From positions 21,439 to 85,438 of the forward strand of contig JASAND010027904.1 in NCBI GenBank assembly GCA_030248195.1: a DNA stretch of 64,000 nucleotides, read 5' to 3'. A model generated the notes under the pieces. The model saw only the letters and a program-made list of their open reading frames with translations, was not told the origin of the DNA and ran no database searches. The stretch comes from Trissonchulus latispiculum (lineage: Eukaryota > Nematoda > Enoplea > Enoplida > Ironidae). Positions 21,611 through 32,200 of this stretch are shown here, one piece after another (within the stretch, counting starts at the first letter, position 1; each line of letters starts with the position of its first letter). Position numbers and translations under genes: made by a program.

Positions 21611-21959
21611 CCCCCGACCCGACCATCATAGGTGTACCTGGGGGGGGGATGGGGGGGGGACCCCTCCCCCCAAATGGAAAAGTGCCGACCCCACCCTCGA
21701 AATTTTGGAGGCAGACCCCACCCCCAAATGGCCAAATCCCAGACCCCACCCACCTAAATTTTCCAGACCCCACCCTCAAAATTTTAAAAATTTTGCCTCA
21801 AAATTAGTAAAAATTCGAAATTTTTTGCAAAAATTCGAAGTTTTTGCCAAAAAATCCAAGTTTTTCGACTAAATGAGCAAAAATGAAGAAATATTGTTGA
21901 TTTTTAGTTGGAAATAACGTGTTTTCAGCGAATTCGCGAATTTTTTCTAACTTCTTGAC
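21611..21959. other. G-rich remnant and AT-rich filler
   Basis: Starts with a further CATAGGTGTACC terminus at 21627 without an identified partner. Continues as AAAATTCGAAATTTTT-like sequence. No gene. Confidence 0.4.
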
Positions 21960-22395
21960 CGAAAAATTTTTTTACCCCCCCCCAAATTCGATTTTTCCGG
22001 ACCCCCCCCCACCACAAACCCGCGGACCCCAGTTCCACTTGACCGTCTGAGGGGTCGGAGTCGGTAACCTGCAGGAGGTCCATAGTAGGCTTTACTTGGC
22101 CTCTCAAAACTTTGTCTATAGGGGGTTTTCTGGTGCGCCCAGCTCATTCCCGGTGTCCGTTTTGCCGTCTGACCCACCCATCCCTAGCTGTGCTGGTTCC
22201 ACTTTGCCGTCTGGAGGGTCCGGTCGGTACCGACTTCGGGAACACCATATAGGACTGTACATAGCCCCGACAAAACATTGTCTATAGGGGTTTTCTGGTG
22301 CGCCCAGCTCATTCCTGGCATCCGTTTTGCCGTCTGACCCACCCATCTTGCTGTGCTGGTTCCACTTTACCTTTAGGAGGGTCAGGTTGGTGGGA
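21960..22395 (-). repeat. Satellite S5, copy 2
   Basis: Units spaced about 165 bp (TGGTGCGCCC at 22131 and 22296), with CCACTTTGCCGTCTGGAGGG blocks. Inverted relative to copy 1 and directly followed by S4. Confidence 0.85.
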
Positions 22396-23545
22396 GGTCA
22401 TGGGGTCAAAAATGAAAATTTTCAAAAGTGGTCAAATTTGGTATCAAATGGAAGCGCTAAGCGAGCTGAGCAACATTTGTCATGAAACTGCATGCTCAAA
22501 GTGGCTGGAGTGCTGTCGTGGGAATGAGGTGGGGACTTAGGCGAATTTCGGTCAAAAATGAAATTTTCAAAGTGGTCAAATTTGGTACCAAATGAAAGCC
22601 CTGAGCGAGCTGAGCAGCTTTTGTCATAGAACTGCATGCTCAAAGTGGCTGTAGAGTGCTGTGCTGGGGTGGGGACGTCGGCGATTTTCGGTCAAAAATG
22701 AAATTAGTCACAACTGGTAACATATGGTACCAAATGAAAGCCCTGAGCGAGCTGAGCAACTTTGTCATGGGAACTGCATGCTCAAAGTGGCTGTAAAGTG
22801 CTGTGGTGGGGTGGGGTGGGGACTTAGGCGATTTTCGGTCAAAAATGAAATTTTACAAAAGTGGTCAAATATGGTACCAAATGAAAGCCCTAAGCGTGCT
22901 GAGCAACTTTTTTCATATAACTGCATGCTCAAAGTGGCTGTAGAGTGCTGTGGTGGGGTGGGGTGGGGACTTAGGCGATTTTTGGGTCAAAAATGGAATT
23001 TTTGAAAAGTGGTAAAATTTGATACCAAATGAAAGCCCTATGCGAGCTGAGTAACTTTTGTCATAGAACTGCGTACTCAAAGTGGCTGTAGAGTACTGTG
23101 GTGGGGTGGAGTGGGGACTTAGGCGATTTTCGGTCAAAAATGAAATTTTTCAAAAGTGCTCAAATTTGGTACCAAATGAAAGCCCTAAGCGAGCTGAGCA
23201 ACTTTTGTCATAGAACCGCATGCTCAAACTGGCTGTAGAGTGCTGTGGTGGGGTGGATTGGGGACTTAGGCGATTTTCGGTCAAAAATGAAATTTTTCAA
23301 AAGTGGTCAAATTTGGTACCAAATGAAAGCCCTGAGCGAGCTGAGCAACTTTTGTCATAGAACTGCATGCTCAAAGTGGCTGTAGAGTGCTGTGCTGGGG
23401 TGGGGTGGGGACTTAGGCGATTTTCGGTCAAAAATGAAATTTTTCAAAAGTGGTCAAATTTGGTACCAAATGAAAGCCCTAAGCGAGCTGAGCAACTTTT
23501 GTCATAGAACTGCATGCTCAAAGTGGCTGTAGAGTGCTGTGGTTG
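22396..23545 (-). repeat. Satellite S4, array 2 (about 8 units)
   Basis: Units of about 146 bp with ACTGCATGCTCAAAGTGGCT and GGTGGGGTGGGGACTTAGGC. Very similar to each other in the right half, more diverged towards S5. Confidence 0.93.
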
Positions 23546-23622
23546 GCTTGCTTGCTACCATCGAAAGATTTATATCTATATATACATACCTTCATGAGCA
23601 TACATATATAAAATAATAGAAA

Positions 23623-24368
23623 ACAAGAACAAAAAGTGCTCCTTCGTCGCATGTAAAATACATATGAGTCTTCGTAGGCAGGTTGTACATAAGCAAAAAC
23701 TAGCCTGTAAAATACATATGAGTTCCGTAGGGAGGTTGTAAATTAAGGAAAACAAGTTGCAACCGCTTAACATATGAGCCTGTCCTACAACGAGGCTCAT
23801 ATTGGCGTCACAGTGCATTCCACATTAAAGCCTCATTAAAGAACCTCAGCTTCATCCACATTACGGAAAAATGAATAGACGTCATGGCCCAGGACTGAAG
23901 TGAACTACGACTGCTCAAGCTGAACTGTACATGCAACCTGTTTCCTGAAACACTATGGCACACCTCTAATGCATTCTCGAAACACTTTCACATTATACAC
24001 ACGCAGAATGCGTTCCCACTTGGCTGTGAGTCAGAGCGCCTCATGGCGTACCGTATTGAGCATATGCACACTATAATGACTGATCAACATTATATATATG
24101 AAGGATAATTTGTAATGAAAAGCTTTATGCAGTATATGTATTTATATAAAAGTAAATCTGCAAATTATTCGTATTATGACATACGCCAATATGAGCCTCG
24201 TTGTAGGACAGGCTCATATGTTAAGCGGTTGCAACTTGTTTTCCTTAATTTACAACCTCCCTACGGAACTCATATGTATTTTACAGGCTAGTTTTTGCTT
24301 ATGTACAACCTGCCTACGAAGACTCATATGTATTTTACATGCGACGAAGGAGCACTTTTTGTTCTTGT
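23623..24368. mobile_element. LIR-3 element, copy 2 (746 bp)
   Basis: Arms at 23623-23812 and 24184-24368 with CATATGAG modules and the ACAAGAAC tip. The composite S5-S4-LIR-3 is the mirror image of LIR-3-S4-S5 at 10608-12500. The right end abuts a (TA)n run (24369-24412). Confidence 0.92.
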
Positions 24369-24369
24369 T

Positions 24370-24412
<43 letters not shown>
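24369..24412. repeat. (TA)n microsatellite at the LIR-3 end
   Basis: About 42 bp of TA dinucleotide directly after the CTTGT terminus. Confidence 0.95.
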
Positions 24413-24417
<5 letters not shown>

Positions 24418-24626
24418 TATTTTATCAGCCTAATCAGCTTCGTACTTGAGTAATTTTAGGTCTTCAACTCGATAACTTCACGAAATTTCTTTTAATTTTT
24501 CCAATTTTTGACACACAATTACTTATTATAGCCCACAAACGGCGAAACACGGTCTTTTTCTTGCCTCGTGACGTATTAATTTGTCAATATAGGTACAAAC
24601 GTAATTTGTGCAAATCTCGGGGGGAT

Positions 24627-25330
24627 ATATATTATAGGGGGGCGCGATAGCGCTCCCCCTATAATATGGGTGTAAAAGGCTCAGCGCGGCCCTTAGAGAC
24701 CCGTTCGAGCACCGTGCCAGCTAAATACTCAGCCAAACTAGACAAATTTGGTATCGTTGGAATCAGCACGACGAGTACAACAAATAGCAAAAAAGTTTTG
24801 GTCAAAATTTTCAACTTTGAAAATTTTCGCTTCCGGACAAGTTAGGTCCGTTTGTTTTTTTTTTTCCGTGTAAGTCACGCTTGGGGAAGCCGTTTTAGTC
24901 TAACTCACTAACTGAACGATATGGGCATTTTCAGCCGGTGAAGTTTGGTTTTTCTGAGAGTAGTATTTGTGTTAACGTACCTTTTGGACAATTTTCCGCT
25001 GCCCGGCCCGGCCGGCCACCTGTGCGGCCGGCCAAAGGTGGCCTGACCGCTAAGATGGCCAAAAAAGGCCAATTTTGTGTCACGGCTACAGGGCTCAGGG
25101 AACAAGCTACAGAGACGCGGCTTGTTGCATAAGAAACTTTGGGATAGGTAGCGTGTCATAACGAGGGCGATTTTCGATATCTGGCCAGGATCGTTCAGGC
25201 GGCCGGCCCAAAGTTGGTCCGGCCAAATGGCCATTTTGGAAAAATTTCTAAGTCCCAACTCCACAGAAAATAGTCAAAAATAGGCCTAAATATGCAGTTT
25301 TGGACCATTTAGTGAGACGCATATAAGGGT
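24627..25330 (-). repeat. Foldback-type arm with tip hairpin
   Basis: Hairpin at 24628-24668 (TATTATAGGGGG / CCCCCTATAATA). The arm extends right through CAGCGCGGCCC and ACAAATTTGGTATCGTTGGA. It carries a cluster of GGCCGGCC palindromes at 25005-25030 and 25198-25206. It ends next to an S2-like fragment. Confidence 0.65.
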
Positions 25331-25560
25331 TATCGGGGTCGCTGAACACGATGAGCATAGTCGCAGCGCTGTGCGGTGCTGCTATCGTGCTGTACTGTTA
25401 TGCAGCAACTATAGCACGCTGTCTGTAGACTTACTGTAAACGGCTCAACATATGAAACTTGGTGATAATAGTGTCTGTAGTAAGGGGGAACTGTAGCTAT
25501 GTTAGTTGGCGCACTCTCTAGCTTCCACCGTGCTGTATGTGCTGCCCCAAACACAGCACC
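25331..25560 (-). repeat. S2-like fragment
   Basis: Inverted match to S2 unit start (ATCGGGGTCGCTGAACACGA) and a GCAGCGC-rich block, then diverged sequence. Confidence 0.55.
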
Positions 25561-25680
25561 GTCGATAACAAGTTATTCATTTGTCACTGGCATTTGAAAT
25601 TCGGCATACAGATAGTTTAGGACATGACAAACTATTATAGATAGGTTTCGTATACTTATTACGATGTTACTATATACATG

Positions 25681-26107
25681 GTTGCGCTGCAGTAGAGTGC
25701 TGCAGAAGTACAGCACGGCCTATAACTAACTACAGATAACTTGCAATCGTCTGAAATTCTGCAGGCACGTGCAGAATAGCATTGGAAATCATGCCGTATA
25801 AGTATTCTTTTTTGGCAGTGACGTTTGTGTCTAGTTGCGCTGCTGTAGAGTGCTGCGGAAGTACAGCACGGCCTATAACTAGCTACACAAAAGTTGCAAT
25901 CGTCTGAAATTCTGCAGACACGTGCAGAATAGCATTGGAAATGATGCCGTATAAGTCTCCTTTCTTGGCAGTGACGTTTGCGTCTAGTTGCGCTGCATTA
26001 GAGTGCTGCGGAAGTACAGCACGGCCTATAACTAGCTACACAAAAGTTGCAATCGTCTGAAATTCTGCAGACACGTGCAGAATAGCATTGGAAATGATGC
26101 CGTATAA
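25681..26107. repeat. Satellite S6 (153-bp unit, three units)
   Basis: GTTGCGCTGC recurs at 25681, 25834 and 25987, exactly 153 bp apart. Units contain CTGCAGACACGTGCAGAAT and AGTACAGCACGGCCTATAAC. The third unit is truncated. Confidence 0.93.
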
Positions 26108-26334
26108 TAATAATGATGAAATAACTTTCTGCAACTTTCTAAAATATTCGTATTTGTAGTAGAGGAGGGTCTTTCTGCCCAAATCAAGAAAAATGGAGAA
26201 ATTGGTACTTTTCAAGCTTCTTTGTTCTATGGCTTGGTTGACTGTTACGTAATTATTGGGGGAATTTTTAAAGTTTCTTTCATAAAGCTTTAGCATTTTG
26301 CTTAAGGTTTACTGAGAACCTTAAAAATGAAATA

Positions 26335-27043
26335 GGACAAGAATAAAAATGCTCCGATGGAGCATGAAAAATGCAATATGGGTGACACTGGGTTTTAAGC
26401 GGACAGAGGACTAGGTTTTAAAACGTTAATATGGGAGGGGCAGGTTGTAAATACCAGGAGGACTAGGTTAAAAGCGCACTAATATGGACCAGCTTCGCTG
26501 AACAACCCATATTCGCGGGTACGCATGCTCCACTCCGCATTTGACCATTATTGTCTTAAGTTCTAAATTCGTCAGCTTTCCAGGCGAGCTTGCTGATTTT
26601 GAAATATTATGCTCTATATACTTCAAGCGCTGTATACTGAACTGCAAGAGCGGGATTTGTGACACCAATTTTTACTGCATATGTGGTATTAAGTGTTGGA
26701 TTATATGCATTAATTAAATTAATTAAATTAAGTTGGGTTGTAAGTTGTATTAATTATGTAATTATTAAGTATTACGAATACAACTGTTGCAGACGCAGAG
26801 CTATGCTCACAAATTGGTAAACTGTTACTGAAGAACTGCCACCAGCATCAGTCCGGGCAGTTTCCGCGAATATGGGTTGTTCAGCGAAGCTGGTCCATAT
26901 TAGTGCGCTTTTAACCTAGTCCTCCTGGTATTTACAACCTGCCCCTCCCATATTAACGTTTTAAAACCTAGTCCTCTGTCCGCTTAAAACCCAGTGTCAC
27001 CCATATTGCATTTTTCATGCTCCATCGGAGCATTTTTATTCTT
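26335..27043. mobile_element. LIR-2-type element, complete (709 bp)
   Basis: Arms at 26335-26518 and 26864-27043. GGACAAGAATAAAAATGCTCC tip with a TGCTCC/GGAGCA mini-hairpin, modules closed by AATATGGG or AATATGG, GAGGACTAGGTT before two of them, inner CCATATTCGCGG. Interior AT-rich and non-coding. It follows satellite S6. Confidence 0.9.
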
Positions 27044-27574
27044 AGGGGTCACGTGACAGTGGGTCATACCCCAGCAACATACGAAGTTCTGAGTTTCTCT
27101 GCCAAAATGCATGGAAATAGGTTATAATCACTCACAAACACGAAAAAACAACGTTTTAGCCTTTAAAACGGCACTTTAGAGCCACCAGACTTCATACTGG
27201 ATGCTGTCGGGGGCCATCAGTGACCACTAAGACTTCGGTGGGGTCAGTTGCCTTAGTTGGAGCACTAGGTTAGCGGTTTGGGATTCTAAATACGTTATTT
27301 AGTGCGCTCTATCCAAAACTGATGAGAAAAAGTTGCTAGCTGCTCTCTGGGATCCGATCCGCCACTGATTTTTTTTGTTAACGGGTGATTTTTTTGTTAA
27401 ACCTTTAACAAAAAAATAACACATTTTCGTCTACTGCTACTTACTGGTAGGTCGTAGAGCAACGAAACTGGGGTGGTTTTAAAGCTTAGCCCAAGACCTA
27501 TCCATGGGTCCTCAAAGTAATCGATTTGGTTTAGTTTTGCGAAAGTTCCAGCCAAAAAACCGAATTTTGATTTT
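27044..27574. other. No gene seen
   Basis: Only a short degenerate inverted TTTTTTTGTTAA repeat at 27360-27415, shared with 2548-2605. Confidence 0.4.
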
Positions 27575-28527
27575 TTTGTTAAGCTTGCTATACAAAGGTT
27601 ATTGGGCATGGGGAATTCGCTGGTGGTGTTACTTTGGTGATCCGAACTGGAGATAGTAGGAAGGCTGAAATTTTGCATACAAAGGTTATTGGGCATGGGG
27701 AATTCACTCTTGGCTTTTTTTAGTGGGGGGGGGGGTGGGGGGTGGGCCCCCCACCTTTTTGGGTTCCCCCCACTCGACCCCTTCCCCCCACTCGGCCCCC
27801 CCCCACTTTTTTGTGCTTCCCCCCCACTCACTATAAGGTGCCCAGAAAATACCAAATTTTAAGTCAAAATTTTTCCGGCTCTGCCGGAATTTTTTGGTCT
27901 AAAATCGTCTATTTTGCTACTCAAACTCAATTTTTAAGCATTTTTAAGCATAGTTATAGCAGTATATGTAGAAAACAGGCTATTTTTACTGCATTTTTAG
28001 CGATTTTAGACCACTTTAGATTCCCCCTCCCCACTTTTGGGTTCCCCCCCACTCTCCCCACCCCCACTTTTTTTCGCCTAGAAAAAGCCCAGTCACTGGT
28101 GGTGTAACTTTGGTGATCCAACCCATGTGGCCAGATCTGGTTCAACTGGTTCAAAGTTGAACCAGGTCCTGGTTCAAGTAACTGGAGATAGCTGGAAGGC
28201 TGAAATTTTGCATACAAAGGTTATTGGGCATGGGGAATTCAGTGGTGGTGTAACTTTGCTGATCTGGCCCATGGCTGGCCAGATCTGGTTCAACTGGTTC
28301 AAAGTTGAACCAGTTCCTGGTTCAAGCTACTGGAGATAGCCGAAAGGCTGAAATCTTGCATACAAAGGTTATTGGTCATGGGGAATTCACTGGTGATGTT
28401 ACTTCGCTGATCTAACCCATGGCTGGCCAGATCTGGTTCAACTGGTTCATGGTTCAAGCTACTGGAGATAGCTGAAAGTCTGAAATTTTGCATGCAAAGC
28501 TTATTGGGCATGGGGAATTCACTGGTG
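27575..28527 (+). repeat. Satellite S3, array 2, split by a GE element
   Basis: Diverged S3 units on both sides of the insertion at 27709-28092. The last unit runs into the same linker (TTTGTGATTGCTG...CAAAAACTAGA) that precedes LIR-1 copy 1. Confidence 0.9.
27709..28092. mobile_element. GE-family element (384 bp) in S3
   Basis: Termini CTTGGCTTTTTTTAG and CTAGAAAAAGCCCAG, 5-bp duplication TCACT (27704-27708 and 28093-28097). The neighbouring S3 units give the empty-site sequence, so the boundaries are firm. This is the cleanest type copy of the family. Confidence 0.92.
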
Positions 28528-28582
28528 GAATTTGTGATTGCTGCTGCCACAGTTATGGCAGCGTTCCCAAAAACTAGATGGA

Positions 28583-29144
28583 GGACAAGTAGGAAAAATG
28601 CTCCTTGCAGTCGCATGAAAAAGTTAATATGAGCTATGATGGTCAACATTTAAATGTGTCAAGGACAAGATTTAAAATGTTTAATATGAGCCAACATCTA
28701 AATAAGTAGAGGACAAGATGTAAACGGCTAATATGAGCCGCTACGTTTCTCTTGGGCTCATATTGACGCTCATTTAGCTTTTGCTTACTTTTAATCCAAC
28801 ACTGAAATGGCTGGGGTTTTTTACTGGGGGGGGGGCGGGGGGGGCGCCCCCCCCACTTTTTGGGCCCCCACTCGACCCCTCCCCCCCCCCACTCGTTCCC
28901 CCCCCCCAACTTTTTTGGGCTTCCCCCCACTCACCATAAAGTAAGCATAAGCTAAATGAGCGTCAATATGAGCCCAAGAGAAACGTAGCGGCTCATATTA
29001 GCCGTTTACATCTTGTCCTCTACTTATTTAGATGTTGGCTCATATTAAACATTTTAAATCTTGTCCTTGACACATTTAAATGTTGACCATCATAGCTCAT
29101 ATTAACTTTTTCATGCGACTGCAAGGAGCATTTTTCCTACTTGT
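28583..29144. mobile_element. LIR-1 element, copy 2, with GE fragment inside
   Basis: Arms (about 205 bp) at 28583-28790 and 28940-29144 with AATATGAG modules. The interior is shortened and holds a truncated GE element (28811-28938, left terminus CTGGGGTTTTTTACTGGGG). The right end abuts (TA)n and lies 60 bp upstream of the ING start codon, so it may form part of that gene's 5' flank. Confidence 0.9.
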
Positions 29145-29204
29145 ATATATATATATACCCGTAGATTTTTCGTGAAGATATATACATATTACATAGATGT
29201 ATTC

Positions 29205-32200
29205 ATGGCTTGTTTGCCGAACCGAGAATCAATGGAGTCATTGTACTCAACGTCCTATGTGGAAGACTTTCTTGACTGCATGGATGGATTGCCAATGCAG
29301 CTGCAACAACAGATAACAGAAATTCGCAGATTGGATAATCATTACTTCGGTACGTATTTATGATAGGGGTCGCGGCAGCGACCCCTTTAATATGTGTGAA
29401 AAGAGGCTGGAGACAGTGTAATATAAGCTGCGCTAATATTTCATGCGCAAATTGTAGAGCACATCGAGTTTAGTATATATATGTGGGAAGTTTCAGCCCC
29501 GTATCAGTTACCGTTAAAAAGTTGCACCCAGGACCGGTTATGGCGGCGATGTTTTTTTCCGGTTTCTCCTCTCCTATTTGAATTTGATGGTTGTATTGTA
29601 TATATATGTACGCCCCTTTCACGTGAACTGCAGCGGTGGGTCAACCTAAAAAGGGCTATGGGGTCTAGTAGTACCCTCTAAAGAATTTAAGAATCGTAAC
29701 TTTTTTGCGCCGCAGCTGCACCACAGCGCCGCAGTGGCGTCGCGAAGTCTGCTCAGAGCGGAAAGTGACAATTTTTGTGGTCGTCCGCTCAGGTCGAATG
29801 TTACGAGCTGGAGCAGATTTCCTTTTATATTCAGAAGTTACATATATTGAACTAATTAACGGTCCAGGTAGCGTTTCTTTATCACTTCCCTAGCGGCCAC
29901 AGTGGCCCGTCAAAAATGGTGATAAATCGAAATTTCTCGCTATCTATTCGACTTTGAAAGCTCAAATCTTCCATGCAATGGTTTTCTGGCGCGGAGAATT
30001 GATTTTTACCGTCAGACCCACCCATCTTGCTGGGCTGGTATATACCACTTTGCCGTCAGAAGTCGGAAACCGCTTTCTGGAGGTCCATAATTGATTTTAT
30101 CTGGACTCTCAAAACTTTGTCTTAGGGGTTTTCTGGTGCCCCCAGCTCATTCCCGGTATCTGTTTTGCCGTTCGACCTACCCATCTTGCTGGGCCAGTTC
30201 CACTTTGCCGTCTGGAGGGTCCAGTTGAAATCCACTTTTAGGAAAACCAAATAGGACTGTGCATAGCCTCTCAAAACTTTGTCCACAGGGGTTTTCTGGT
30301 GCCCCGAGTTCATTTCTGCTATTCTTTTTGCCGTCCGACGTTCCTATTTTGCTGGGCTTGTTCCACTTTGCCGTTTGAAGGGTCAGTCGGGTGGGGTGAA
30401 GTGGTCAAAAATAAAATTTTTCGAAAGTGGTCAAATTTGGTATCAAATGAAAGCCCTAAGTAAGCTGAGAAATTTTTGTCATGGAACTGCGTACCCAAAG
30501 TGGCTGTAGAGTGCTGTGGTGGGGTGGGGTTGGCACTTGGCGATTTTGGTCGAAAGTAAAAATTTGGTATCAAATCAAAGCTCTAAGTGAGCTGAGAAAC
30601 TTTTGTCATATGTAGAACTGCGTACCCAAAGTGCCTGTAGAGTGCTGTGGTTGGGTGGGGACTTGCAGATTTTGGGTCAAAAATAAAATTTTTCGAAAGT
30701 GGTCAAATTTGGTATCAAATGAAAGCCCTAAGTAAGCTGAGAAACTTTTGTCATACATAGATCTACGTACCCGAAGTGGCTGTAGAGTGCTGTGGTGGGG
30801 TGGGGTTGGGACTTGGCGATTTTGGTCGAAAGTAAAAATTTTTCAAAAGTGGTCAAATTTGGTATCAAATCAAAGCTCTAAGTGAGCTGAGAAACTTTTG
30901 TCATATGTAGAACTGCGTACCCAAAGTGGCTGTAGAGTGCTGTGGTTGGGTGGGGACTTGCAGATTTTGGGTCAAAAATAAAATCTTTCAAAAGTGGCCA
31001 AATTTATTTGGTATCATATGAGAGGTCTAAGTGAGCTGAGAGACTTTTTTCATATAGCTGTCAAAGTGGCTGTAGGGTGCTGTGGTGGGGTGGGGTGGGG
31101 ACTTGGCGATTTTGGGTCAAAAATAAAATTTTTCTAAACTAGTCAATTTCTGGTTTATCCCTTGCAATTTTTTATGGGGGGGCTTGATGGGAGGGGGCCC
31201 CTATCGATGGGGGCTCACCCGAAATTGGGGGCATATTTTTAGAAAATTTTTTCGAATTGTTGTGGGTTTTTGTGTACAAACTAAAATGTATGCTAAAATA
31301 GCGAAAATTTATTCAAAAACCCGGCGAAGCCGGAAAAATATTTCAAAATTTAGGGAAAAATGGTAAAAGGGGAGGGCGTCGAAAAGTGAGCTGGCTTATG
31401 CCTTGGCAATTTTTTTATGGGTGGGGGGCTTCATGGGGGGCCCTTATCGATGGGGGCTCACCCAATATGGGTCGCATATATATTTTTAGAAATTTTTTCC
31501 GAATTTTTGGGGGTTGTGTAAAACTGCTAAAAATCGCTAAAAATGACTAATTTTAGGTGTTTTTAAGCTAAAATAACGAAACTTTGGTCAAAAATCCGGA
31601 GGCCCCCAACTAAAAATGCCATAATGGGGTGCTCTTTCGAATGGTACAGTCAAATTATACGTGTATGTGCTGATGTGCTTCCGTCTTAGATATTCCGGCA
31701 GTGTTTTTAATTTTTACTGTATATATTGTATTTTTATTGCATTATATATAATATTTGTATGTATATATATAGTATATATACATTGTGTTTAGGGATTTTA
31801 TCCTCCTTGAAGAAATTGCGAACGGATTACGAAGCCGTTCGAGCAAGAGAGCTGGTGAACGGAGTAGATCGCTCTGTTGTGGAGGCAGAGATTCGATGTA
31901 ATGGCCTGCGAGAAACTGTAACGGTAAAACAGGAAACACCGGATGAGCAAAATCCTAATCAGCTAGCAACAGCCAAACGAACTATTCTAACGAAAGTAAA
32001 TGGTTTCTTGACAGTTTTTTATTCTAGTCAGAGTATTTTTAGAGGGATGGACGGGGGCCCTCCGAAATTGATCAGATCCTCCTATCTCGCTCCCTCCTGG
32101 GATTTGTGCTCCCCCAAAGATTGTTTGGGTGGCCAAAATTTTGCGAAAACTAGGCTAATTTTTAAAAATTTCCTACTTTGCCGTAGAGTTTTACCTAAAA

